NCBI GenBank assembly: GCA_030737875.1
Contig: CM060922.1
Coordinates: forward strand, 228,760,335-228,824,334
Origin: Allium sativum
Lineage: Eukaryota > Streptophyta > Magnoliopsida > Asparagales > Amaryllidaceae
Reading direction: 5' to 3'
Length of the DNA: 64,000 bases
The position numbers and the translations under genes are program-made. Below the pieces are notes generated by a model. That model saw nothing but the letters and a program-made list of their open reading frames with translations. It did no database searches and was not told the origin of the DNA. How positions within the stretch are numbered: position 1 is the stretch's first letter; the number at the start of each line of letters is the position of its first letter. Below, piece by piece: positions 21,346 to 32,663 of this stretch.

Positions 21346-22391
21346 TGGTATATATTGTTAGAGCGTGTTATAATTTGTTACGTATATGGTTGAAATATGA
21401 AGAGTTGTAATTTTTTACTTGGTTTGAGCGTGTTATAAATTGATAAATCAGATATATTTATAGAAAAATGAAGATGGGCAAGGATTCCTGTAACAGTAAA
21501 AGCATATGATTTTGTATATCCTGTCACCACTTTGATTAATCAAAGTTGCACGCAAACTGAGTACCTAAGACACGTGTTTCAAATCTTTGTTAACTTACGA
21601 AAATCCAAAAAAACTTTGAAACAAAACGCACCCATAGGGTCCGATTTTCTCATTTTATGTTTTCAACATTCATAACAAAATAATAAAAAGATGAATTTAC
21701 AATTTTAATCCATTATCAAAACAGAGGGACAACTGAGGATGAATTATTTTCCCTTATTTGTTATTTCTCAAACATGATTTCTATTTTATATTCTAGCAAC
21801 GCACTCCACATTGTTTATTTCCAAAAAGTAAATGCAAAACAGCTTTGGTTGATGATTCCTTGTGTGATTTTGTTGTGAGATTTATAGCTTTTACACAATT
21901 CTGAAAATTGATTTTCTGGCCCTCCTTGAATAAGATTTGAACTGTATTATTGTTGCCACGGCTATGATTTAATTCTGGAAATATTTGAATTGATCTTTGC
22001 CAAAAGAACAAGTATTGTGATTCTGGACACAATAAAAACTTGTCTAATATTGAATTGATTTTTGGAAACCATTCAATTGTTTTTTATCTAGCCGAGAATA
22101 TTTCCTTTGATTTATGCCAGAACATCATTCCAGATATGATAAAATCCAATGCATTAATTATGTTGATTCACTGGTCCTATGCACGAATTCTATGCGTGAT
22201 TTCTGGTCATCAATGAGGATTGATTGCTTTCCAAAAACGATATCACAGTTGTCCCTTGGAAATAAAGATTTGTTGATTTCCTTAAATATGCTAAAAAAAG
22301 TTCACTACCATTTTTGGAAGCTTTATCAGTGCATATCCATTCAGGAAACTCTTTAAACACTTGTCCAAAACATTGATTTGTTAGCCTTGAA
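21346..22391. other. CACTA-1 body with a partial copy of segment D, no gene recognised
   Basis: Positions 21657-21830 repeat part of segment D. The following 550 bases contain several minus-strand open stretches (for example 21793-22032), none with a motif I recognise. I see no start context or conserved domain. Confidence 0.4.
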
Positions 22392-23380
22392 TTGTTGCTT
22401 GGTATCCCAATGGATTTGCTCGGCTCTAAAATGAAAAATTAAACCTGGAAATTGGTTCTTGCACTTGAATGTCAAACTGTGTACATGTTTGCAATTCCAA
22501 ATACATTCACCAGTATTTGAGCATATATTCGCTGCCATGTAGAAAAGTGCGCATCCATTTTGCAGTGCAAATTACTTGTGTATTTGTGCTTGTTGCACTA
22601 TGATGTATCATCTTCTCTTAAACTGATTTGAGCCGCCAGGTTGTATGTGCACACTGTTTTCAACATTCATAACAAAATAATAAAAGTATAAATTTAAAAT
22701 TTTAATCCGTTATCAAAACAGAGGGACAACTAAGGATGAATTATTTTCCCTTATTTGTTATTTCTCAAACATGATTTCTATTTTATATTCTAGCATCGTA
22801 CTCCAAATTGTTTATTTCCAAACAATACGTGCATCGGTTGTGCAAATTTTGATCAAACCACATATCTTAATTGATATAATCAAGAAATAGGTGTTCTTAC
22901 CTACACTATATCTCATTGTGTAAGCGTCTCATGTCTCTTTCATTCCACGAACATAGTCAAAAACTAATAGGTTAATGTCAGTATTTAATCTTTAAGTATC
23001 ATTATGCTTTTGTTGGGTTACCATTTTAATTAACACTGCAAAAAAATTTATATCATAAATTTATGTGAGAAAACTTAGTAGAGAAAGTGATACTTAAACG
23101 TACGCTTTACTAAAAAAAAGCACATGAAGCATTGCAAGGATGATAATTTTGATTTTAATATTAAGCTCATGAACTTTTCAATTTGTCACCGTAGTGTCAT
23201 TTTACTTTTCAGTTCATGTTTTTTTGCATGGTTTTTCCATCCTGCTTTGAGTCTGATAACTAGACACCTACTCAGTTTTGCACCTAATTTTGTATGGTAG
23301 CATTTAACTTTTTCTTTGATTCTATAGTCAATGTTTGATCTCAGCCAAACACATGTTTCAAATCATAGTTTCCCGGCAAA
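22392..23380. repeat. Segment D, second full copy
   Basis: It is colinear with 20065-21060, shifted by about 2,320 bases, with scattered substitutions and small indels. It ends in TTTCAAATCATAGTTTCCCG followed by degenerate CAAACTGAG motifs (to about 23620). Confidence 0.75.
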
Positions 23381-25034
23381 CCGAGTTTGCAACTCTGTTG
23401 CATGCACAAATTGACTATAGAAGTTCCCGACAAACTGGACAAGTTATTCCATCAGCAGCAAAAACCTATGTAAGTTTTCTATATTTTTATTTTTGTTTCT
23501 CAAGTATTATGAAGTTTTCGCACAAATTGAGCCTCTCAGTTTGCGCAAAAACTGAACCGAGCAGCTCAGTTTTGCGCCAAAACCGAGCTGACGTTTCGCG
23601 TGAAAACTGTGCTGAGTAGCTCATATTGATCATATTTAATAATGTCCTATGTTGTTCAACGAGTAGCGAAGTACTAGGCATTATGAATGTCCATAAGTCT
23701 AAGCAGAACCTGAGCGAAATAAGTGCTCGTTACATAATTTGATGCTAATGCATTATGAATTAAGCAACTACATACATTGAGGAACTCAATTTGTGTTGAG
23801 TAAATCATCGCTTATTATTATTGTAACATGGTATGCACCCAAAGACGATTGTTAATAAGTTTTAAAAAAACAAAATGTTATTATAGTTTAAGATAGTATA
23901 AAAATTTATGCATACTTAAGTTTACTAGGAATGAAATTTATGTCATAACTATCACGATCACTATATATTTTTATACAATTATACTTAATAATTACGTCTT
24001 CATAAAAAAGCACAATAATTGTGAACAATTTAGATATTATATATATATGTATATATGTGTGTGTGTGCGCGCGCGCATAATATTTCAGCTTATATTCCAA
24101 AAATATTTAAAATAGAATTTAAAAATAAATAGAATAGGAAAGCAAAAGGAAGAATCTTTAAAACTCATTTCCATTTTAAGTAATTAAGTAAGATTTAAGA
24201 AACATGAAAATTGTACACTATCTATTTCCGACTAACATTATTGTCATAATAGTTAGGCTTTTCGACCTTGATGCGAGATGTCACATGTTCGTAACTTGCA
24301 TGTGATTCAAAACACTAGTTATACATTGTCATGTAATATGTCGTATAGTGTACACTAAGACTTGTATAGTACTAATATGTACTACCACATAATTATCCAA
24401 TTAAAAAGCATTTATTTTCTTGATGTCTATAAGTTCGGACGACGCTCCAAACGATGAGTGGACTCAAAGTATAAAGCAAAAAAGCAGAGCGTGAAAATTG
24501 TAAAACAGCACCTAAACGATGCTTCGTGCTTCCTTGATGGAAAATTGTTCAACTCAACTTGTAGGCAGGGTAATTAAGAGCGCATGAACTCAAATTTATT
24601 AAGGCTTCCTATATCACTTGAAAGTCATATAACCTGCTATCCACTTGATCTATCCACTTTATTAACAAATCCAGCCTCATGCCATAACTATACATTAGTT
24701 ATGCATAAGCTATTATAGTTTATGTAACAATGAGTGCAGTATTGTCGTAGACTGAGAGGCTCAATTTGTGCTTGACTATAACTGTTAAAAAAAAGATCTA
24801 TATTGACCACCTCTTAACATTTATCAAATTATCGAAAAATTATTCATTTTAATTTCTTTAACAATCCTTATGTATATAAAATAATTTTCAGTGATTTATT
24901 TATCTTGACCAGATGTGTAACTAAGAGATGTTTAATATACATAATTTAGCTGTATTTTGTTATTCATTCTCAAACATTTTTTGTAATTACCTATTTCCAT
25001 TTTAATTTGCTAGTATGATTAATTCACTATCTCG
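23381..25034. other. CACTA-1 body, AT-rich, no gene seen
   Basis: Degenerate GCAAACTGAG-type inverted repeats run to about 23620. A composite microsatellite of (AT)n, (GT)n and (GC)n lies at about 24035-24078. The rest is AT-rich with no credible reading frame. Confidence 0.5.
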
Positions 25035-25210
25035 CATTTTCAGTTTCAAACAAAACTGAGCATATGCTCAGTTTTAAACAAAACTGAGCGTATGCTCAGT
25101 TTTGTTTGAAACTGAGCATATGCCCAGTTTCTTGAAACTGAGCAATGCCCAGTTTCTCGAAACTGAGCAATGCCCAATTTCTTGAAACTGAACAATGCTC
25201 AGTTTCAACC
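25035..25210. repeat. Array of GAAACTGAGCATATGCTCAGTTTC-type palindromes, copy 1
   Basis: Units alternate AAACTGAGC and GCTCAGTTT, joined by ATAT or AAT. AACTGAGCATATGCTCAGTT (about 25053-25072) is a perfect 20-bp palindrome. About seven units follow, the later ones shortened to GAAACTGAGCAATGCCCAG. A sister array is at 28935-29115. Confidence 0.85.
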
Positions 25211-25327
25211 AAGATATTGATTACTTGCAGATATGAGGATAATTACACTGACATATCTTCATGTCTTTTCTTTTCTAAGTAAGGAACCTAGGAAAATTAA
25301 TTTTATTACCAATATCATCGAAGCAAC

Positions 25328-25537
25328 TGTTGAGAATATAGAAGTGGAAATGGAAACTCAAAAGATAATTTTATTAGCTAAACAAGAACGTACACACATA
25401 GACTATTATAGAACAAAAGAAAGATCCTAAACTCTAGGCATGACCCGCACAATAGTAGTACAAACTGAAAACCTGGACAACTATGACTTAGTAAACACAT
25501 AAGGTAAACGTGAATACTAAAATATATTATTCTAACA
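25328..25537 (-). repeat. 3' LTR of the short element
   Basis: The plus-strand sequence runs from TGTTGAGAATATAGAAG to TATTATTCTAACA. It matches 28141-28350 except C/T in AAA(C/T)AAG and G/C in TA(G/C)AAC. Confidence 0.9.
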
Positions 25538-28125
25538 CCCTCCCTTAAACAGAAAGTGTTAACATTCAGTTTACAACACAATCTCTTCATCGTCTTGCAC
25601 ATACGAACTCGAACACAACTCTCATCTCCATCTGGTTGGACATGCTCAACTGTTTTACGTTGATTGGTACTTTAACCATCAACAAATACCTCAGGTTTTC
25701 TCTTAGGGATCCACCGACCTCTCCATTCGTCGTCCCATGTGTCATCCCCCCAACAAGCGAGAACCGCAGCTCTTCTTCCTTACTTGTTGGATGACACAAA
25801 ACCAAGTCTCCTCACTTACAAACTGACCTACTTCACTCGTAGGTACGTACCTATTCTTTAATAGGCATTTTCTCAAACAGTTCACATGCGCTCTTCGCAC
25901 TGTCCAACCTTTCAACCAAGCTTATCTTCTTCCAGCAGCCACGCTTCACTCAATCTCTCAATTCTGCTCGACTTCACTCGTACACCTCAACAAACAATAC
26001 AAACCACTACATCTCCTATCAACAACATTCGTTGACTTGTCATCTCACTTCCTTCCAGCTTAAACAACTCACTTAAGCTCCACTGACTTGCTCCACTTCT
26101 TCCAACCAAACACCTTGAAGCAAATCCACCCAAACTACACTTCCTTTATTACATTCTCAGTCCACGTCACCTCCAATATCATCCACAACTCAACTAGAGC
26201 ACTCTGCCATTACCATCCCCATTGCTCTACTAATCCATAAACAACTATCATTTCCTGCCATCATATCTGAATCTCATAGCCTTCAGGCATTCAAAGTGAC
26301 TCAAAAAAAACTTCTACCACAACATCATCCATGCAATTATAGATATGGTGACATAACTCTGTGCACAACAAAACCAAAAAATAGATACCTAGCTGCTATG
26401 AGAACCACCAGCATCCTCCATCACCAACGGGTCGCAATAGTTAAGAGCGTCGGTGTAACATCACCATCAGTCTGACTTCGACACAATCATCAAGGCACAT
26501 TACCGGCAATGCAACATTCATATTTGACATTACCTCAGTTCTAGGAGAGGCAGTAGGCATATGTGTCATCTCTAATCGCCTGCTCATCGTTAGATTCAAA
26601 CACAGCATTCATCATATTGTGAATTTACAACAATTTTCAGTGGCAACTTGCAGATTCAGAGGCGAGCATCCTAAGATTTGTCGATGTGACAGTAGTATTC
26701 TATAAATCATCAGCTTTATATATTCTTCAGAAGCTGTGACATTGGTAGTAGTTTTCCTCTGTGACTGTTTTGCCTTCTTGATGGGCATGATTTCATCTGC
26801 TGCACACCCTATTACATCTTTTTCTTCCTCGCCATTCTTGTCTTCAGTATTATTTTAGTTCTGGGAACTAAATAATGTGTGAAAGATTTCATGGTTCCAT
26901 GTGTTTTTTTTAATGCCCTTTTCTTCGAAAATAAACACACTACCAATCTTTCCACCAGCTTTAACAGATTTGCTTAGAAACTACAACATTAGTGGTGGCT
27001 TTCCTTCAGTGAACTCTAATTCAACTCCGCCATCAACCGACATGTCACCTTACTACAGTCAGCAACAACCATCACCAACATTTCCACACCAGCCAAGCTC
27101 CTCCTACCATAGCTGCTTGCCTGCTTCATATATGAAACCACCAGTCAAACCAGCATCGACATTCACTACTTCCCCATCACAACTACACACTTCGAACAAG
27201 CTGCAAACAACCCCAACCATCTGTACATCACTTCACCGCAAATTTTCTGACAATCACAAACCAAACTGCCTTGCACAAATTCAATCCACCTCCATCATCT
27301 GATTCACCAACGTCATCTATTCCGTCCCACATCACCGACGTCTGCAACTCAGCCACTTATGCCCTGACCGCAACCTACGAATGTTAGAATTTTCTTTCAC
27401 TGTTGTGCAAGTTTCTCTTCACTTGAAAAATTCTTCCACTAACACAACATCAACTTGCATAGCACTTTCTCCGACCAACTCCACTCTACTGTCATTAGCA
27501 ACCACATACTGCAATACTACCAGCGCACTCCACCATCAAAGATCAGGTTGCAACGACTCAACCACCCACACCACAAACTTAACATCTAAAGATCTCCTAT
27601 CCGCTTCTTATAATCACCTCATAATGCATAGATTTTCCCATGAAATCAACCATGACAGAACAACTACCCCACCTTGCTGTCTCACCATATTGCCTTACTC
27701 CACAACTCCAAAATCATCAGCTGGGACTATGCAGAATCAAATCAACTCTAGCTCTCCAGATCAACTTTGGTCATTGCTTCAGAGTTCCAAATCAGACACG
27801 GCTCAAATCACATTAGAAGTTGCAGATCTCCAGCAGTATAGGAACAACAACGCGTTCATTTGATCCATCCCAAATTCAAATTGACATTAAGATCTCTGAT
27901 GATGCTACTCACAACTCACAAGCATGAGCGAGTCTCTCTCTTGGCACGGCAGCTTCGGCTGGTTCTAACAGATGGTAGATCTCGGCTGGCTCAGCAACAA
28001 CATCAAACTTTAATCATGATTTAATAAACACGATATGGATGACCCGGCGGACGATAGCCTTAAACGGTGGCTATCGCCGCCGGACGAAATGAAACACAAA
28101 GATCGGCTTTAGTATTAAATTTGAT
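25538..28125 (-). other. Non-coding interior of the short LTR element
   Basis: On the minus (transcribed) strand no frame above about 70 codons exists. The plus strand is rich in C and A and low in stops, giving antisense open stretches of 133 and 160 codons (26901-27302, 27381-27863) dominated by Ser, Thr, Pro and His. Their composition looks like skew, not protein selection. No gag motif is seen. Confidence 0.6.
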
Positions 28126-28138
28126 GGCTCTGATACCA
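28126..28138 (-). other. Primer binding site of the short LTR element (tRNA-iMet)
   Basis: The minus strand reads TGGTATCAGAGCC, separated from the 5' LTR by two bases. It matches the 3' end of initiator tRNA-Met. Confidence 0.85.
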
Positions 28139-28140
28139 AT

Positions 28141-28350
28141 TGTTGAGAATATAGAAGTGGAAATGGAAACTCAAAAGATAATTTTATTAGCTAAATAAGA
28201 ACGTACACACATAGACTATTATACAACAAAAGAAAGATCCTAAACTCTAGGCATGACCCGCACAATAGTAGTACAAACTGAAAACCTGGACAACTATGAC
28301 TTAGTAAACACATAAGGTAAACGTGAATACTAAAATATATTATTCTAACA
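28141..28350 (-). repeat. 5' LTR of the short element
   Basis: It is 210 bases long and nearly identical to the copy at 25328, and is followed by the GCAAC duplication at 28351-28355. Confidence 0.9.
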
Positions 28351-28355
28351 GCAAC

Positions 28356-28934
28356 AAGGTACATATTTAATCTATAGCCTGTAATACCATAAATATTAGC
28401 CTACAAAACAAATATTTTTTTGGTAATCATTAATCCAACCATCAATGATTTTGATTTCTCCATTTTGGTTGTCGGGTTTTGTGTCAGCCAAATCTCTGCA
28501 GTGTGATTTCTACATTTCGTTGCTCAGTCAACCCACCCATCGGGTTTTGTATCAGCCAAACCTGCGCACTTTGAACATATAATTAATATTGCAAGGTCAT
28601 CTTCTTTTTATCAAATACTCTGAAAATCCTATACACAAGAATACCACAATTACCTTTCGCTATGGCGATGGCAACAAAAAATAAAATTAATCATCTTAAA
28701 GTGTAACAAACATGAATATATAAATTAAAACCTACCCTTGTCTTCTTCAATGATCCCTTGTCCGCTTGAAAACATGAGACTACTTCTAAAATTCTTAGGT
28801 ATAGAATCCATGCTTCGCTAAAGCACAATGCTTCTCATTTCTCAATTTGTTCACTGCTTATTTAGAAATGATATATCAAGTTATTTGCTCATTTCTCAAT
28901 TTGTTCACTACTTATTTAGACATGAAGATATGTC
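28356..28934. other. CACTA-1 body, no gene seen
   Basis: It contains two copies of a TCGGGTTTTGT(G/A)TCAGCCAAA segment (about 28475 and 28540) and a tandem duplication of about 53 bases beginning CTCATTTCTCAATTTGTTCAC (28832 and 28887). No reading frame is recognised. Confidence 0.5.
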
Positions 28935-29115
28935 AGTTTTGTTTCAAATAAAACTGAGCATATGCCCAGTTCTGTTTGAAACTGAGCATATGCCCAGTTC
29001 CTCGAAACTGAGCATATGCCCAGTTTCTCGAAACTGAGCAATGCTCAGTTTCTCGAAACTGGGCATATTCTCAATTTCAAACAAAATCGAGCAATGCTCA
29101 GTTTCTCAAAACAGT
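28935..29115. repeat. Array of AACTGAGCATATGCCCAGTT-type palindromes, copy 2
   Basis: It has the same unit design as 25035-25210: GAAACTGAGC joined by ATAT or AAT to GCCCAGTTTC, about six units. Before the short LTR element inserted, the two arrays were about 0.9 kb apart. Confidence 0.85.
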
Positions 29116-29610
29116 AAGCATGCAAGTCTACCATAAACGGAAAGCACGTTGGAAAATGGATCTGATGAGTAGGCAGGTTGATAAAAGGCATGTACTCTGC
29201 TTGCAGCATATGCTGATGAGAATTAATTATTTGAACTTGTTTTATGTTAGTTTGATTTTGTAATATGATGGAGATATTTGAACTTGATTGATAATTAGTT
29301 ATTTGAAACATGTATTAGAGCAAACATGCACCTCCAAGTGAATTTGCATTTAATCTGAAGAGGTAGATTTGATATATCATTGCCAGCATAAATTGAACTG
29401 TTATCACCTTGTGTTTAGACTAAAATGAACATTGGTTTGTTTCTCATAAATTGAACTGTTATCATTGCCAGCATAAATTGAACTGTTTTCACCTCGAAGT
29501 GATCTATTCTCATTAACATTAATTGACCATGTTTAGTTAGTTAATACAAGATGTTATTTATCAGTTTTGCAATTTGTTATTTATGTAAAAATGAGTCCGT
29601 TTATATTTTG
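29116..29610. other. CACTA-1 body, AT-rich, no gene seen
   Basis: A repeated CATAAATTGAACTGTTATC motif occurs at about 29389, 29448 and 29471. The stretch resembles an intron before the TNP1-like exon. AG at about 29610 (TTTTGTAG) could be its acceptor site. Confidence 0.4.
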
Positions 29611-30333
29611 TAGGCACTTGTGGAGGAGGAGGAAAAAAACAGAATTTGGGATGTAATAGCAACGGGAAAGAAAACATGTTTGATCTTGACAATGATCCTA
29701 TCTCCAAAGTTTTTGGTTCTGATAAATAGAAAAATTATTGTCGTGCAATTAGCTCCTCTTTTTCCGTAAAGCACGTAAAGATGATGCAAGCATCAAAAGC
29801 AATTGCCGACAAGAATAAAAAGGACGATTTTCGTCAATGGTCTATGGAATTACAAAATCAAGTTGCAAGTCAAGTGGCGAATCAAGTGTCAATCCAAATC
29901 AACGATGCTCTTTAAATCATTTGCTTGATCCTTTCTTACTATGGTACCCGGATTGCAACATAACGTTAGTGGCGGTGTAGTGACGCCTATGACAGAAATC
30001 GCTTCTAATTTGGATAAATCTAGACCGAACATCGAAATTGCTAGTTTTCTTATTCCATCAAATGATGTTGGATCATCAACAAGGGGTAAACAATATGTTA
30101 TGCTATTATCACAAGATATGAAGAAGAATGTAGCAAAAGCTTATATTGTAACACAAACCGGGTGTCATTTTAGAGAGATAGTGCCAAATGTTGAGAAACT
30201 TGTTTGGATAACAAAAGTTTTAGATCCTGAAGCACCAATTTACGACGGTCGTCAAAATGGACATCACAAGCTTTGTGAATTTTCAGATGGAGGCTTTGTG
30301 ATACGGTCCATGTTTCGTCTTCATAATATCTAA
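29611..30333 (+). pseudogene. CACTA-1 TNP1-like protein, C-terminal remnant
   Basis: One frame reads ENMFDLDNDPISKVFGSDK followed by a stop, then SFSVKHVKMMQASKA and a glutamine-rich stretch. These resemble the ORF1/TNP1-like proteins of plant CACTA elements. The frame 29941-30333 (130 codons) ends in NGHHKLCEFSDGGFVIRSMF, which resembles the C-terminus of the TNP1/En/Spm family. Such proteins bind subterminal repeats during transposition. The gene is oriented towards the right terminus, as expected, and is broken by stops. The assignment comes from motif memory and needs a profile search. Confidence 0.6.
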
Positions 30334-30519
30334 AATTCAATGTATCTTTAGTAAAACTTTGTATTGTTTTTGGTAACTTGAACTTAATATTATGGTATTT
30401 TGAAATTGGAAGCATTATGCAAAAGTGACATTGTTGAATTTGAAATATGGAAGTGTACCAAATACTTTTATTTGATTTGACATGTTGAATTATATATATG
30501 ATTGAAAATTATAAAAACA

Positions 30520-31005
30520 TGTTATATAAGTGTTAGCAATTTATGTATGCCAACATTTATAAGAGTTAGTAGGATTATGATACTGACATTTATAAGTGTT
30601 ACCATATCTTATAGTTCCAACATTTATAAGTGTTAGCAACGAATATGCTTGTAACTCTTATAAGTGTTACCATATCTTATGGTTCCAACGTTTATAAGTG
30701 ATAGCAATGAATATGTTTGTAACTCTTATAAGTTTTACCATATCTTATGGTTCCAACATTTATAAGTGTTAGCAATGAATATGTTTGTAACATTTATAAG
30801 TGTTTGCAATGAATATGTTTGTAACACTTAAAAGAGTTAGCATTGAATATGTTTGTAACACTTGTAAGTGTTAGCAGTTACTCTGTTTGTAACACTTGTA
30901 AGTGTTACAGGAAATTCCTCACAGGCCGTTGGTGACACTTAAAAGTGATATAGAAATTATTTGTAACACATATACTTGTTGGGAATCCCCTGTTTTGGTG
31001 TAGTG
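30520..31005 (+). repeat. Right subterminal repeats and terminus of CACTA-1
   Basis: About ten units of AACATTTATAAGTGTTAGCAA and its variants (AACTCTTATAAGTGTTACC, AACACTTGTAAGTGTTAGC) run from 30520 to 30960. The core (A)ACACTTATAAGTGTT is itself palindromic. The stretch ends TTTTGGTGTAGTG at 31005. These are likely binding sites for the TNP1-like protein. Confidence 0.85.
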
Positions 31006-31443
31006 AATTCTACAAAATACCTAGACATTGCAGAAGCGAGTCCCCCCGAAGCTGTGAGTCCCGTTAAGTAAGGAAAACTAATGACCGACGATATCATCTT
31101 CCGTGACCGGGAGTCGATCGGTATAGAAGCTCCAACCGTCGATCCACTAGTGATAACAGCCATTATCGGACTAGCAATGGTGCGGAAAGTTCTGATCGAC
31201 AATGGAAGCACGGTAAACATTTTATTTAAACAATCTTATGACCAAATGGAACTGGAGCTGAAGGACTTGGAACCGTGTACTAGCCAGATACGCGGTTTCA
31301 ATGGAGCATCTACCGAACTAGTCCGCCAAGTTAGGCTATCTGTAGAACTGGGAGATGGAGACAACCAAAGAGTTAGAATTCTGCCATTTGTTGTAATGAA
31401 CATCAACTCACAACATAATGCATTTCTGGGACGACGGCCTTAG
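31006..31443 (+). pseudogene. Tat gypsy protease domain
   Basis: The frame resumes at AAT (31006-31008, the duplicated target) and runs through TDDIIFRDRESIGIE into VRKVLIDNGSTVNILF, the aspartic protease active site of this lineage (D-N-G-S), and ends at a TAG after FLGRRP. The protease cleaves the gag-pol polyprotein. The reading phase matches the gag side at 5178, which shows that CACTA-1 inserted cleanly. A stop before 31081 and the TAG at 31441 disable it. Confidence 0.85.
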
Positions 31444-31753
31444 CTGTATTCAGGGCATGTATTGCTCCCTGGCTTTTACTTTTGAAATTCCCGACTGATG
31501 ATGAAATTGGGAAAGTATGAGGAGATCAGGTAACAAAACGATCCTGCTACTTGGAAGAATGGAAAGAGCTACGAAGCAAGAGTAGTAAAGAGTCTGAAAA
31601 ATCCTCTCCTCCTGCAGAGGATAAAGAATCATAACAACTACAGAGAATATCTCGGTTGGGACCATCCATCTGTGAAGTCGAGGACATCGACCCAAGAGGG
31701 GACGAAGAACCGGGATGTAGAAAGCAGCCCCAAACGAGGATACCGTAGAGATT

Positions 31754-32640
31754 TTGATTGACAAAGATGACCCTACCAAGGTTCTGCAGGTCGGGTCTCA
31801 TCTTGATTCCCTCCGGACGAGGGAATTAACTGAATTTCTCTGTGCAAACCTTGACATGTTTTCATGGACTCATGCTGACATGTGTGGAATTTCACCCTCC
31901 GTTATAACTCACTCCCTCGGCATTGATCTGAAATATACCCCCATAAAGCAGAAGAGGCAAATGCTTGGCCCCGAAAGGTCTGCGGCCCTGAAAGAGGAGA
32001 TTGGAAAGTTAGAATCTAATGGATTTATCTAGGACTCGACCTATCCTGACTGGATAGCTAACTTGGTACCCGTGAAGAAGGATAATGGGAAGTGGCAGAC
32101 TTGTATTGATTTTTCTGACTTGAATAAAGCTTTCCCTAAGGATAGTTTCCCATTGCCTAGGATCAACCAATTGGTGGACTCGACCACCGTGCACGAACTC
32201 TTATCTTTCATGGACGCATACTCGGGATATAACCAGACCACCATGCACATTCCCGCCCAAGAGCACTCTAGATTTATCACTGACCTTGGACTGTATTGTG
32301 ACGTGGTTATACCCTTTGGATTGAAGAATGGGGGGGCAGCCTATCAACGATTGGTTAACCAGATGTTTCATGATCAGATAGGGAAGACGATGGAGGTATA
32401 CATGGATGACATGCTGGTAAAATCAACGCAATCATCCGACTACGTAGGTGATCTTTTGGAAATGTTTGACATCCTCCAAATGTTTGGAATGAAACTAAAT
32501 CCTTCAAAATGTTCTTTCGGAGTAGCGTTCTGGCAAGTTTCTGGGTTTCATAACTATTTCTCGAGGGATCGAAATCAATCCCAATCAGATCTCGGCCCTT
32601 AGGGGAATTCAGAAACCTCGAAGAATCAAGGATGTTAAAA
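31754..32640 (+). pseudogene. Tat gypsy reverse transcriptase
   Basis: Reverse transcriptase copies element RNA into DNA. Visible motifs include MFSWTHADMCGISPSV, VPVKKDNGKWQTCIDFSDLN, SFMDAYSGYNQ and the catalytic EVYMDDMLVKS. CIDFSDLNKA and YMDDMLVKS are typical of the Tat/Athila branch. A TAG at about 32030 interrupts it (after NGFI), and a frameshift near 32540 moves the C-terminal part to another frame. Confidence 0.9.
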
Positions 32641-32663
32641 GCCTGGTAGGTAAGGTAGCAGCA

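Larger units (their letters stand above)
25328..28350 (-). mobile_element. Short non-autonomous LTR element, minus strand
   Basis: Identical-length LTRs (25328-25537 and 28141-28350, 210 bases each) differ at only two positions in my reading, which suggests a recent insertion. The flanks are a perfect 5-bp duplication, GCAAC (25323-25327 and 28351-28355). On the minus strand a tRNA-iMet primer site (28138 down to 28126) follows the 5' LTR, and AAGGGAGGG (25546 down to 25538) precedes the 3' LTR. The 2.6-kb interior encodes no recognisable protein. This fits a LARD or large TRIM-type element that needs enzymes from another element. Confidence 0.9.
5179..31005 (+). mobile_element. CACTA-1: En/Spm-type DNA transposon with nested insertions
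   Basis: The left end reads CGCTGCACCAA and the right end TTGGTGTAGTG, which is the inverted form of CACTACACCAA. They match at 9 of 11 positions, and the two changes fall in the left copy. The flanking trinucleotide is AAT on both sides (5176-5178 and 31006-31008), the 3-bp duplication expected of CACTA elements. Short subterminal repeats lie inside both ends. The 25.8 kb span contains at least four later insertions, so the native element is roughly 9 kb. A TNP1-like remnant is the only transposon gene seen. I found no TNP2 transposase, so this copy is probably non-autonomous. Confidence 0.85.

Noticed and set aside
26901..27863. Two open frames of 133 and 160 codons on the plus strand as host proteins
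   Set aside because: They lie antisense inside a short LTR element, are rich in Ser, Thr and Pro, and show no motif. Composition skew explains them better.
30520..30960. Regular repeats as a CRISPR array
   Set aside because: Spacers are not unique and the units are degenerate palindromes at a CACTA end, in a plant nuclear sequence.
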